From the IMG/VR virus record IMGVR_UViG_3300025009_000235, positions 1 through 40,084 of that record: a stretch of 40,084 bases of DNA. One strand, written 5' to 3'. The notes below the pieces were generated by a model. The model saw nothing but the letters and a program-made list of their open reading frames with translations. It was not told where the DNA came from and did not search any database. This stretch comes from a virus. Shown here piece after piece: positions 1-7,505 of this stretch (positions are counted from its first letter, which is position 1; each line of letters opens with the position of its first letter). The translations under genes were made by a program, and so were the position numbers.

Positions 1-492
1 GGGAACAGCCACGGAGCGGCCATCTGGGGCGGTCGTGGCGGTTACAGCACACACGTTCTGCATCCACTCGTCACCGGTGCCAGGCACATAGTTCGAGGTA
101 TCGTACTCACCACCCAGCACATTTTCTGTCACGATGTTGTTGTTACCACCGGTCAGATCAATGTACTTAGCAGTTGAACGTACCTTACCGAAGATGTTGC
201 CCTTGATGATCGCGCTGTTCAGCGGGGAGTCGATGTGGGTGACGTTCCCAAAGTCGGATGTGTCAGCCGGGAAGATGTTGTTGAGGATCTTCCAGTTCAG
301 AGGATTGGCCACGGCGGTGCTGGTGTTGATGATCGCGGCGGCGCTGAATTGAGACAACTCGCAGCCATCAACGGTCACGTTGTAGCAACCGCCATTGTCT
401 GCGATAAAGTTTTGACCAGCCATTCCCCGAACGCCTTCGAACCTGGCATGAGAGGCGTCGTACTCAGCCTCACCCGAAAGTGCGTTGCGTTT
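1..492. repeat. Left copy of 492-bp terminal repeat
   Basis: Bases 1-492 align without any gap to 39593-40084, with 18 substitutions (about 96 percent identity). The changes are at 100, 118, 127, 169, 175, 178, 187, 268, 301, 330, 333-335, 342, 361, 391, 460 and 463. Read in the beta-helix frame on the minus strand, every change is synonymous, including a serine codon switched from AGC to TCT at 333-335. The repeat either closes a circular genome assembled from two co-existing variants, or marks two tandem paralogous genes at which the contig broke. Confidence 0.9.
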
Positions 493-933
493 CAGTAGAA
501 ACGCTGGTGCATCCACAGGGGCATCCACGGAGAAATTGAGGAACTGCCAGCCGCGTCCGCGAACTTCAAGCAATGGCGTTGCGGTGGTTGGGCTGGCAGG
601 AGCGCGCCACATTGACCCGCCTGGGTCATAACCAGTAGCAGGCAGATCCGGGTGATGCAGGAATCCAGTGCCGCAAATGGTCACGTCAAACACGAGATTC
701 GAGCCGATACATTCTTCACGAATGTCACCACGGAAGTAGATTACTCCGCCGGTTTGAACAGCTGCGAGGGCTTCGGTCATGGTCTTGTACGCGTTCTCCC
801 AGGACAGACCGTTACCAGATGCATTGACCCCGGGATCCACAAAAAGTGGATCCACGGGGAGGTTGTACGCAAGAGCCGCGAAGTTGTCATTCACAGCCTT
901 GAGCAAGCCATTAGGGGTAACGGATTTCATCAT
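1..933 (-). CDS. Beta-helix-like structural protein (N-terminal 311 codons; 3' end beyond window edge)
   Basis: The protein has short turns rich in Asn, Gly and Asp (NNIF, GNIFGK, TENVLGG) at intervals, as in right-handed parallel beta-helix (pectate-lyase-like) proteins. The N-terminus carries a VDPGVNASGNG-type segment often seen before such folds in phage appendages. The start is the first of two adjacent ATG codons at 933, whose ATGA overlaps the stop of the gene upstream, implying translational coupling. The frame is open to base 1. If the window ends are joined, the gene finishes at 39578 and is 315 residues long. Its place in the head operon, between the capsid genes and the connector, suggests a virion surface or capsid-decorating protein, possibly binding a polysaccharide. 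No catalytic motif was recognised. The fold call is moderate and the role is inferred. Confidence 0.7.
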   Translation of the reverse strand, partial: MMKSVTPNGLLKAVNDNFAALAYNLPVDPLFVDPGVNASGNGLSWENAYKTMTEALAAVQTGGVIYFRGDIREECIGSNLVFDVTICGTGFLHHPDLPATGYDPGGSMWRAPASPTTATPLLEVRGRGWQFLNFSVDAPVDAPAFLLKRNALSGEAEYDASHARFEGVRGMAGQNFIADNGGCYNVTVDGCELSQFSAAAIINTSTAVANPLNWKILNNIFPADTSDFGNVTHIDSPLNSAIIKGNIFGKVRSTAKYIDLTGGNNNIVTENVLGGEYDTSNYVPGTGDEWMQNVCAVTATTAPDGRSVAVP

Positions 934-1139
934 TTACCTGCCTTTTTGGGTTCGGTTGCCTTTTTGGGTTCTGCAACCGCTTTGGGAGCCACAGGTTCTG
1001 GTTCCTTTACCGGGTCTGTTACCGGTTCCTTAACAGGTTCAGGGACCGCGACAACCTGTTCGTACCCCGCCCGTTTCAAACGATCAATCTCGGTCTTGCT
1101 TTCAACCTCGATTGTGATACCTTTTTTAGAGAGCTTCAT
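930..1139 (-). CDS. Small head-region protein with charged Pro/Glu/Lys/Val tail
   Basis: This 69-residue protein has a short N-terminal module (MKLSKKGITIEV, then IDRLKRAGY) followed by a low-complexity tail of repeated Pro-Val-Lys-Glu-Pro units. Small proteins with the same KxGxxxEV...RLKxAGY opening are common next to phage capsid genes, and their function is not known to me. The ATG at 1139 is preferred to an upstream ATG at 1163 because GAGG lies 5 nt before it and the family-like residues begin there. The stop overlaps the beta-helix start (ATGA). The tail is probably disordered. Confidence 0.75.
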   Translation of the reverse strand: MKLSKKGITIEVESKTEIDRLKRAGYEQVVAVPEPVKEPVTDPVKEPEPVAPKAVAEPKKATEPKKAGK

Positions 1140-1426
1140 TTTTCCTCGTTTTCTTATGCTCATCCCGGTGATGCTTGGGGCAAAGCCAGATTATTTCAAG
1201 CGGCTTTGTGTAATCGGGGTGATGAGCTTCTACCCTTCCATCAATAAAGCCACAATCGCGACATGGTTGCTTTGACAAATCGCCTCGATCTATAGCTTTT
1301 TCAACCTCAAATCTTGCAGAGAGTTTTGTACTATCTCTTTGTTTCTTATATTCCCGAAAGTAATCGTTCCTATTTCGGCTTCTCTCTTTTGCTTTGAGGT
1401 CCCCAAGTACCGGTTTTGAATGTCAT
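1126..1426 (-). pseudogene. HNH-type zinc-finger endonuclease, frameshifted
   Basis: Translation from ATG 1426 gives MTFKTGTWGPQSK and then stops after 18 codons. The +1 frame continues with a basic Arg/Asn/Lys-rich stretch and then a typical small HNH pattern: CRDCG, VEAHHPDY, and LCPKHHRDEH, ending at TAA 1128-1126. Removing one A from the four-base run at 1387-1390 joins the two frames into one protein of about 99 residues with the usual domain order. The gene lies directly after the major capsid gene and overlaps the start of the next one. It may be a real pseudogene, a sequencing or assembly indel, or, less likely, an unusual +1 frameshift. The HNH call is good; the broken state is certain for this sequence. 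Confidence 0.75.
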
Positions 1427-1432
1427 AAATGG

Positions 1433-2323
1433 TTAAGCTTTCTTGTGGAGATAGATGCCATTGACTTTGTTGTCGTACACAAAGGCATCGTGATACAGGC
1501 GATACTGCCACAAGTGCCCATCGCTGAGCTGGTTGACGTCCGGGTTGAAGTATTTCACCTGGTTGAGTTTGATCGGCTGGCAGACAGCGGGGGGGTGGAT
1601 GATCATGAAGTTGATGTCCTTGCCAGTGCTCGAGGTCTTGGTGAACCCGCCTGCATCACTCGAGGATCCAGCGTTCAGGGTCACTTCGGTGTAGAACCGG
1701 GTCTGAGGTACGGCGATGATCTCGGTTGATTCCAGGAATTTCACAGCGCGGTTGAGGCTCTGATCATTCCCCCAGGTGCGGGTCATGGCACCCTTCAAGA
1801 GTTCGTTGAGAGTGTGGGTGATGTAGAGCTTGCGTCCTTCTTCCGGAACTTCGTCCTCGGAAAGGGCAAGATTGCCGGCGTCGATGGCAGCCAGAACATC
1901 GGCTGCAGCGGAAAGAGTTGTCGGAGAACCAACAACGTTTCCAGCGTCCGCGGCGTACTTGGCAAAGCGGACCGCGTCGAGTTCAGGAGCAACGTGCACG
2001 CGCATCCATTCCGTGATCAAGTTGCCCAGGACCAGTCCGAGGCTTTCTTCGTTGTCCATGCGATCCAGGGTGAATGCACGACCACGCTCGATGGAGAGTT
2101 GCATTGTTTCCCAGGCCGCGGTGATGTCGCCAGCAGGATAACCTGTGGTACGGCTGTAATTGCCAAGACCAACGGTCGACAACTTCATGACCTTGACTTC
2201 GTTCGCGTTTAAGAACGAAGGGGCTTCGGTCATGGCGTCCAGAATGGCGGTTTTGCTTTGCTGTTTGTAAACAGTGTCAATAAGTTTCAAAAACATTGTT
2301 ACGAGTGCGATTGATTGAGTCAT
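1433..2323 (-). CDS. Major capsid protein
   Basis: This 296-residue protein forms the icosahedral shell. Its identity comes from its length, its place directly after a GP20-type scaffold, and the protein family seen in phages with A118/SPP1-like head modules: an N-terminal helix region, a segment with GDITAAWETMQL and RAFTLDRMDNEE (E-loop and spine region), and a C-terminal half with HTLNELL and INFMIIHPPAV. It starts at ATG 2323 with AGGA about 8 nt upstream, 12 nt after the scaffold stop. No N-terminal scaffold fusion or protease site is visible. The HNH relic follows immediately. Confidence rests on family resemblance and synteny. Confidence 0.88.
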   Translation of the reverse strand: MTQSIALVTMFLKLIDTVYKQQSKTAILDAMTEAPSFLNANEVKVMKLSTVGLGNYSRTTGYPAGDITAAWETMQLSIERGRAFTLDRMDNEESLGLVLGNLITEWMRVHVAPELDAVRFAKYAADAGNVVGSPTTLSAAADVLAAIDAGNLALSEDEVPEEGRKLYITHTLNELLKGAMTRTWGNDQSLNRAVKFLESTEIIAVPQTRFYTEVTLNAGSSSDAGGFTKTSSTGKDINFMIIHPPAVCQPIKLNQVKYFNPDVNQLSDGHLWQYRLYHDAFVYDNKVNGIYLHKKA

Positions 2324-2334
2324 TTCCTATTTTC

Positions 2335-2919
2335 CTATTCCTGTGGCCACTCTTTTAGGCCCGCGCCTTTAAGTAAAGCAGCCTCAAATGTTGAAGTTTT
2401 TGTGGGCGTTCCTTTGGCTCCGGTAACGATCGAGGGAATTTCTTCTTCCTCGCCATCACCAGCCGGTTCAAACAGGTAATCTTTTTCTTTCTGAAGCGGT
2501 TCGAGTTGCTCTTTGAGGCCGACAAAGGTACCGTCCTCATTGAGTTTGAGACCGTCAAGTTTCAGGTGAGCTTTTACAGCTACAACGTCCTTGACTTTGG
2601 CAGCGGTCAGTCCTTTTTCAAGGGCAGCTTCAAATGTGCGCTGTTTGGTCTCGTTGGCGTGCTGGGTTTCCAGTTCCTTGTATTTCGTTTCCCAGTCACC
2701 AACAGCCTTTTTCAGATCTTCCGGCTTCATGTCTTCGAAGGACTTGATCTGCTTTTTCGCTTCCTCAAGTTGCCCCTGGACGGCTTTCAGATCGTCACCG
2801 GCTTTTGTTGCTGTGGTTTTGTGTGATTCCAGGTCAGAGCCGTGTAAAGCCATAATTGCATCAATGACCTTTTCGTCCGCACCTTCGCCTAACAACTTTT
2901 TCAACTCTTCACGTTTCAT
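2335..2919 (-). CDS. Phage scaffold protein, GP20-like
   Basis: This 194-residue, highly charged protein starts MKREELKKLLGEGADEKVIDAIMALHG, has a long coiled coil over roughly residues 30-100, and ends in a short helical tail (FEAALLKGAGLKEWPQE). That architecture is typical of the minor structural protein GP20 family of capsid scaffolds: a GADEKVIDAIMALHG N-terminus, a coiled coil and a conserved C-terminus that binds the capsid protein. It lies just upstream of the major capsid gene. It would guide procapsid assembly and then leave the shell. The ribosome site is a purine run (AAGGGAAAGGG) ahead of ATG 2919. Confidence 0.88.
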   Translation of the reverse strand: MKREELKKLLGEGADEKVIDAIMALHGSDLESHKTTATKAGDDLKAVQGQLEEAKKQIKSFEDMKPEDLKKAVGDWETKYKELETQHANETKQRTFEAALEKGLTAAKVKDVVAVKAHLKLDGLKLNEDGTFVGLKEQLEPLQKEKDYLFEPAGDGEEEEIPSIVTGAKGTPTKTSTFEAALLKGAGLKEWPQE

Positions 2920-2959
2920 GATTACCCTTTCCCTTCCAGTTCACACTACGATTTGATTA

Positions 2960-3003
2960 CGCGGTTACGTCCGCGGCGTGTTGAATGGATGACGCTCCAT
3001 TCA
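2960..3003. promoter_or_regulatory. Two adjacent perfect hairpins between minor head and scaffold genes
   Basis: The 154-bp gap 2920-3073 has no convincing gene. It holds two perfect inverted repeats: CGCGG (2960-2964) with CCGCG (2971-2975), and TGAATGGA (2982-2989) with TCCATTCA (2996-3003), each with a six-base loop. There is no T-run after either, so they are not standard terminators. They could be RNA processing or stability elements that set expression of the scaffold and capsid genes. Function unknown. Confidence 0.5.
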
Positions 3004-3073
3004 GGCGAATTGGTGATATGTAATTACAAGATAACTTCTAATAGGGAGCTGAGCAATTGCGTAATTTTACAGG

Positions 3074-4201
3074 TCAGATTTGTTCGCGGATCCGCTGCCT
3101 ATCAAGTGAGGTCTGTTTGACGAAATCTCGCATTTTGGCTTGATATTCTGCCACTTTATTTAGCGCATTGACTGCCTCGACTGAATACCCCTGACCCGCG
3201 GCATTGAGCGCCTCATAACGCCTTTTCCAATTTCGGATTTGGCGCTCGTATTTTCTCTGAATCTGCAGTGCCTCGTACACGGTCATTTCCTTGCCCTGGT
3301 AGGTTACGGTCTCATTGGCATAATCATCCAAAACTGCCTGGTCGTATACGTTTTGAGATAGACCTTCAAAGAATGGGTACATGCTGTGACGGCAGTTATA
3401 TCCCCCGAGACCTTCGCCTGTGCCTAGTCCGGTTGTCGCAAAAAGCGGCTTATATTTGGCACTCGTGCCACTAATTGAGTAGACTTGACCCTGCCAACTC
3501 TCATGGTTCATTGGACCTTCGCCCTTGTTACGGGCACCAATATGAGCACTCACAGACATCAAATCAGTCCCCATTTCCTCGGCTCTTTTGAGTTGTAACT
3601 GCATAGCCGTGTTAGAAACTCCGGTTAGTACCGCGCGCCTTACGGCTGTTTCCATAAAGTCAACCCGGTTCGCATAACTGACCGCGCTAATACCTTTATC
3701 CGCTAAGTTGGTTACAGCCTGGCGAATAGCTTGATCGTATGAAAACGCGCCTGTTATCACTTCCTGATATGCAGTGTCCACAACATCAATAAACAGATTC
3801 TGCACATCCATCGCCGTAGTGCGAGTAAGGTTCCTCAAGATTCCATTAGTTTTTTGAAGCCCAATTTGAAACACTTCTGCCATCGCAGGTGATACTTGTT
3901 TTGGGTTTAAGCCAGCTAATTTATATAGTTTGTTGTCAAATTCAATGGATTGCACGCCGGCTTTTTTAAAGAGGGTTTTTAGTTCTATTTCGCTCAGACC
4001 CGTTAGTTTTGATATTCTCTCAATTGCAGCATCGTAAGCTAATCCGCTTTGTTGAAGCCTGTTTAATTGCCATGCTGCCGTATCAGTAACCTTACCCATT
4101 TTTACAAGTCTGCGAATAATATCCAAAATTACCGCATCTTCAAAGTCGCGGTAAAGTTTGATGATTGGCTCCATCAAAACATCAAGTTGATCAAGCAGCA
4201 C
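3074..4201 (-). CDS. Minor head protein (phage minor capsid protein 2 type)
   Basis: This 375-residue protein sits between portal and scaffold, where the minor head (SPP1 gp7-like) protein is expected. The N-terminus (LYRDFEDAVILDIIRRLVKMGKVTDTAAWQLNRL, here cited in pieces) matches the LY..LE..I..DI.RR..K.G..TDTA.WQ pattern of that family. The C-terminal half has the GHNCRH-like motif as GGYNCRHSMYPFF near residue 275, typical of the family. The start is GTG 4201 with GGAGG nine bases upstream, inside the end of the homing endonuclease gene, so the two genes overlap by 11 bp. It probably binds the portal vertex inside the capsid. Confidence 0.85.
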   Translation of the reverse strand: MLLDQLDVLMEPIIKLYRDFEDAVILDIIRRLVKMGKVTDTAAWQLNRLQQSGLAYDAAIERISKLTGLSEIELKTLFKKAGVQSIEFDNKLYKLAGLNPKQVSPAMAEVFQIGLQKTNGILRNLTRTTAMDVQNLFIDVVDTAYQEVITGAFSYDQAIRQAVTNLADKGISAVSYANRVDFMETAVRRAVLTGVSNTAMQLQLKRAEEMGTDLMSVSAHIGARNKGEGPMNHESWQGQVYSISGTSAKYKPLFATTGLGTGEGLGGYNCRHSMYPFFEGLSQNVYDQAVLDDYANETVTYQGKEMTVYEALQIQRKYERQIRNWKRRYEALNAAGQGYSVEAVNALNKVAEYQAKMRDFVKQTSLDRQRIREQI

Positions 4202-4961
4202 TTCGCTTTTCCTCCCAATACCTTTTTTTAGATTCTGACATATGACGCTTCGCCTCTTCCGAATGCTTTTTTCCAGTTCTGGTTAGTGACATCTTTACTC
4301 TTGTTTCTTCAGAGGCTTGATATAACCCACGTTTACCTTTATTCCATGGGTCGCGCCCTATTGTTCGTTTATTTCCTAAAAGTGATTTACTTATTTTTGT
4401 TTTCGTTTCTTCAGACAACTTATAGCCCATTTTGTGTACGCGGTTCTTACTAGACTCGCTCATTTTTCTGCGTGATTCTTCAGAAAATATTCTTCCAGTA
4501 CTGTTTTTAGCCATTACTATTTTTGCTTCTTCTGATCGTATTTTCCCTTTATTTGATTGACCTATTCTTCGTTTATGTTCTTCGGAAAAAACACGCCCTT
4601 TTCCAGCTTCACTTACTTTTTTCCTTGTTTCAAGTGAATGTTTTACTCCAAGTGGACTTCCGGCGGTAAGAGAGATGTTGTACGACGGGTGAACCGCATT
4701 TATGTGGTTTTGTTCTTTTGAAATTAACAAGTCTTTATCGCAATATTCAATCACGGAAAACACAAAGTTTTTTTCTCCGTATTTGTTCCAAGCTCTTTGT
4801 AAATATTGAGAGTGATGTTTCCCTTTTTGTAAGTCTCTAAGGTGTTCGTTTCTTCTTTTGTTTAAATTCAAACTACTGCCAATATACCTATGACCATTCA
4901 AGGTATTGACGATTTCATAGACGCCGGAATTTAAATTGTTTTTAGGTTGGGGTATAATCAT
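4191..4961 (-). CDS. GIY-YIG homing endonuclease with NUMOD3 repeats
   Basis: The 256-residue protein has a GIY-YIG nuclease domain in its first 90 residues: GVYEIVN, HRYIGSS, a basic RRNEHL motif with the catalytic Arg, a Glu in SKEQNHI and a closing Asn in PSYNISL. After it come several copies of a NUMOD3-like DNA-binding motif (SEEHKRRIGQSNKGK, SEEAK, SEESRRKMSES, SEETKTKIS). The start is ATG 4961 rather than 5036, because the extra 25 codons cover a promoter-like box and a hairpin, and GAGG lies ahead of 4961. It is free-standing, not in an intron: there is no space for a group I core and both neighbours are intact. It would cut an allele lacking the insertion and spread itself. Confidence 0.88.
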   Translation of the reverse strand: MIIPQPKNNLNSGVYEIVNTLNGHRYIGSSLNLNKRRNEHLRDLQKGKHHSQYLQRAWNKYGEKNFVFSVIEYCDKDLLISKEQNHINAVHPSYNISLTAGSPLGVKHSLETRKKVSEAGKGRVFSEEHKRRIGQSNKGKIRSEEAKIVMAKNSTGRIFSEESRRKMSESSKNRVHKMGYKLSEETKTKISKSLLGNKRTIGRDPWNKGKRGLYQASEETRVKMSLTRTGKKHSEEAKRHMSESKKRYWEEKRSAA

Positions 4962-4991
4962 GTCGTTGAGCGCCTCGAACGCTTGACCATT

Positions 4992-5030
4992 GAGCCGGAC
5001 GGTTATCCCCGTCGCGGCTCTCTTATTATA
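4992..5030 (-). promoter_or_regulatory. TATAAT box and bulged hairpin leading homing endonuclease gene 1
   Basis: On the minus strand a perfect TATAAT (5030-5025) is followed after 4 nt by a hairpin. The outer stem is 5020-5015 with 4997-4992 (GAGCCG/CGGCTC), there is a single unpaired C at 5014, the inner stem is 5013-5009 with 5002-4998 (GACGG/CCGTC), and the loop has six bases. Exactly 15 nt separate the hairpin from GAGG (4976-4973). No good -35 box is seen. The layout repeats at 33551-33601 ahead of the second endonuclease gene. Confidence 0.65.
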
Positions 5031-5035
5031 CTTCA

Positions 5036-6463
5036 TTACGCTCCTTCAAACATGTTTTCTTTTTCGTCCTGGGTAGCTTGCTCACTGTCAATTTCAGCGA
5101 TTTTCTTTTTCGCAGTGGCTTCATCTTCGCCATAGTTGCGCATCCTGAATTCCACGCGCCCCATGATCCTTTGCCCCACCACTCGCAGATCCTGCTGGAA
5201 TTGAGCATCTTTATCAACAACGACACTGTCATCGTATCCAAAGACAGCGGAGTATTTCCCGGGTGTTTCAAGCCTATTGAGCGTTGCCCACACATCCATT
5301 GCGTACACGAGTTGGTTCAAGCAGGTTGTGAGAGCGTTCTGCATGCCCTTCACAGTGGCATAGGTGCGCTGCTTACTGATCTTTATCTCGGTCGCGGTCT
5401 TACTCTCGACCTGTGGGTCTGAAATGGTGCCATAAGCCAGTCCGCAGTTGTATTCAATCTTTTTCAGAATGGCATCCAGCCCGGAAAGAATTGACGCCTC
5501 TCGGAATTCTGGACTGAATTCGTGGAAGAATCCATCCTCTCCAATGGATTGTGAGGAGTTACTCAGCGCCCGGTACAGCCTCTTGTCCGGGAGAATCGGT
5601 TTGCCTTCATCGTCACGGTCGTATGCCAGCACATCAGCGAAAATAGCGCGCTTGCCTGATTCGAACTCCCACAACAGATCTGACCACAGCGTGTCAGCCT
5701 GTTTGATCAAGTCCACGGCGCGCGCGTAGCAGCTCACACCAAGCGGACTGGTAGGATCAACGTTGTTAGCTTGGGGAAAACGATAATAACCGTAAAGAGG
5801 TGCCTTTACCTTGATGATCGCTGCCTCTGGCTTCAATGATGCCCAGGGTTCGAATTCGGTCAACGGGATCTCACGTCCAATGTCAGAGGTGGAGTTCGCC
5901 TTAAACGCAATGTTCTTGATCGTGACCATTTCTTTTGTGGAATCAAAAACGTGCCACTCCAACCTGGTGAAATACTCTTTCCCCTGCACACGTTGATCAA
6001 CAAAGATACAGGAGGTGACGTTTCCATTCGCATCAAAAGCCACTGGCATAAACTGGTCAGCCTGGACGAAATCGACATCGATCTCTTTGCCATTGGGGAA
6101 CGGCTTCATGATCAACCCGCCTTTGGCATTGCCATACTCAACCATCTGCCTGAGTTTTGACAACACCTTATCTGCTTGAGATTGCAGATACACTGCCCGG
6201 GTTGAATCGCCTTCGATCTTCACCGACATCTCAATGGTTACGAGGTTGGCCAACTCACCAGCGATCGAGGCGGGTAAGTTCATCGACTTTACGTACTGAT
6301 TCAGCCACGATGCCTGGTTCTTGTACATGAGCGACCACGTTTCAAGAGCTGCGCTCATTTCCGACGATATCGCTACATCCACGCTCAATTTACTCTTAAC
6401 AGTCTCACTTGATAACATTTTCCACACTCCCTTTATCCAATTTATTACCTGGTCAAATATCAT
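5036..6463 (-). CDS. Portal protein (SPP1 gp6 / A118 type)
   Basis: This 475-residue protein forms the dodecameric DNA gate at the capsid vertex, contacting terminase during packaging and the connector later. The family pattern is clear: a short N-terminal region, WSLMYKNQASWL, a wing/clip region with GGLIMKPFPNGKEIDVDFVQADQF, the PLGVSCYARAVDLIKQAD helix, and a C-terminal stem helix with KTATEIK and acidic tail. It starts at ATG 6463, overlapping the integrase gene by 11 bp, with GAGG upstream. It ends TAATG, where the downstream gene probably once began before the homing endonuclease gene entered. Confidence 0.9.
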   Translation of the reverse strand: MIFDQVINWIKGVWKMLSSETVKSKLSVDVAISSEMSAALETWSLMYKNQASWLNQYVKSMNLPASIAGELANLVTIEMSVKIEGDSTRAVYLQSQADKVLSKLRQMVEYGNAKGGLIMKPFPNGKEIDVDFVQADQFMPVAFDANGNVTSCIFVDQRVQGKEYFTRLEWHVFDSTKEMVTIKNIAFKANSTSDIGREIPLTEFEPWASLKPEAAIIKVKAPLYGYYRFPQANNVDPTSPLGVSCYARAVDLIKQADTLWSDLLWEFESGKRAIFADVLAYDRDDEGKPILPDKRLYRALSNSSQSIGEDGFFHEFSPEFREASILSGLDAILKKIEYNCGLAYGTISDPQVESKTATEIKISKQRTYATVKGMQNALTTCLNQLVYAMDVWATLNRLETPGKYSAVFGYDDSVVVDKDAQFQQDLRVVGQRIMGRVEFRMRNYGEDEATAKKKIAEIDSEQATQDEKENMFEGA

Positions 6464-7484
6464 GGACTACCTCACTCTTCAGATATTCTTTCATTGCATC
6501 CAGCTCTTTCCACTCGCGGTCCTTGCTGGTGAGGTCGTTATAGATCTTATACATCTCACTCGATTTCCATCCCATCAGCTCAACGATCAGATCGCTCGGC
6601 AGTCCCATCCGGGTGAGAAACGTCACCGTGTAATGCCTGAAGGCGTGAGCGTATACATTCACACCTAAAAACGTTTCCCATTCCGGGATCCAGTTACGAA
6701 TTGTCGATGTGGTTGCTGGTACACCATCGTGCCTGATAAACAGGTAGTTATGCGATTGGCCTGTTTGGCGCAGGATCTCTTCCCGCTCGGCCATCCAGGA
6801 CGCGTAATACTTTTCAAAAATTGATTTGATGATGTATTTGTATTTCAAATCCCCGCTTTTTGTTCTGCCTTTGGTCTTGATCATTTCCGTGGTCTCGATG
6901 AAAACGCCGGAGTAAACCAGGTTATTCATGTCGATGATATCCGTCCGGAACCGGATCAGCTCGCTGGCTCTCGCGCCGCTTGCAACAGCCAACGCCACCA
7001 GGCAGGCTTCCTGTTCTCGGTTGGTGTCCATCAGGTGCTGCAGTAATTGGTTCACCTGGTTCTCCGAGAGGATCGTCTTCTCCCTGGCGGCGCTCAATGG
7101 CATGGTTTCAATGACCTTCAGTATTGCATTCCGAAAAGAGGGATACATATCATCCAGGTACTTCTCGATGAAATTACTCATGGAAGAGAGGCAGGACCGC
7201 ATCCGGTTGAACCTCGCGGAATTCCACTGCAGCTCATTCACGCAAAAGTTGAAATACTCGGCGAATTCCAGCTTGCGGATATCCACAAAGAACTTATTCT
7301 CCAGGTGATCAAGAACATAGACAAAGAAAATATTCAGATCTGACCGGTATCCATCCACGGTTCCTGTTGCGGACCGGATATCCTTTTCACGCAAAAAACT
7401 TTCCATCAAGCTGATATTCTGCGGATTGATCCTCGCCATTTTTTCTGGAGTCGTGGTCACATTTCGGATCGTTACTCTGCTCAT
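6453..7484 (-). CDS. Tyrosine recombinase inside the packaging operon
   Basis: This 343-residue protein has an N-terminal SAM-like DNA-binding domain (residues 20-140) and a catalytic domain with ASGARASELIRF (first Arg), HAFRHYTVTFL (His-x-x-Arg), MGWKSSEMYKIYND (third box, with Trp in place of His, and the nucleophile Tyr). All residues needed for strand exchange seem present. Its ribosome site AAAGGGAAA precedes ATG 7484, and it overlaps portal, so it is co-expressed with late genes. Since the lysogeny region has a large serine recombinase, this enzyme is unlikely to be the main integrase. It may resolve genome dimers, invert or swap neighbouring cassette genes, or be a domesticated XerC/D-like enzyme. 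Those roles are inference. Confidence 0.85.
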   Translation of the reverse strand: MSRVTIRNVTTTPEKMARINPQNISLMESFLREKDIRSATGTVDGYRSDLNIFFVYVLDHLENKFFVDIRKLEFAEYFNFCVNELQWNSARFNRMRSCLSSMSNFIEKYLDDMYPSFRNAILKVIETMPLSAAREKTILSENQVNQLLQHLMDTNREQEACLVALAVASGARASELIRFRTDIIDMNNLVYSGVFIETTEMIKTKGRTKSGDLKYKYIIKSIFEKYYASWMAEREEILRQTGQSHNYLFIRHDGVPATTSTIRNWIPEWETFLGVNVYAHAFRHYTVTFLTRMGLPSDLIVELMGWKSSEMYKIYNDLTSKDREWKELDAMKEYLKSEVVHDI

Positions 7485-7505
7485 TTTCCCTTTTTAATGA
7501 CTATT

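Noticed and set aside
1290-1511. Minus-strand 73-codon frame over the end of the capsid gene
   Set aside because: It runs across the 3' end of the major capsid gene and the HNH relic in the wrong frame; the HNH residues lie in another frame.
4191-5036. Group I intron or intein around endonuclease gene 1
   Set aside because: Both flanking genes are complete with their own stop and start, the endonuclease fills nearly all of the insert, and there is no room for a catalytic intron core. The frame before ATG 4961 runs through the promoter-like box and hairpin and is not a protein segment.
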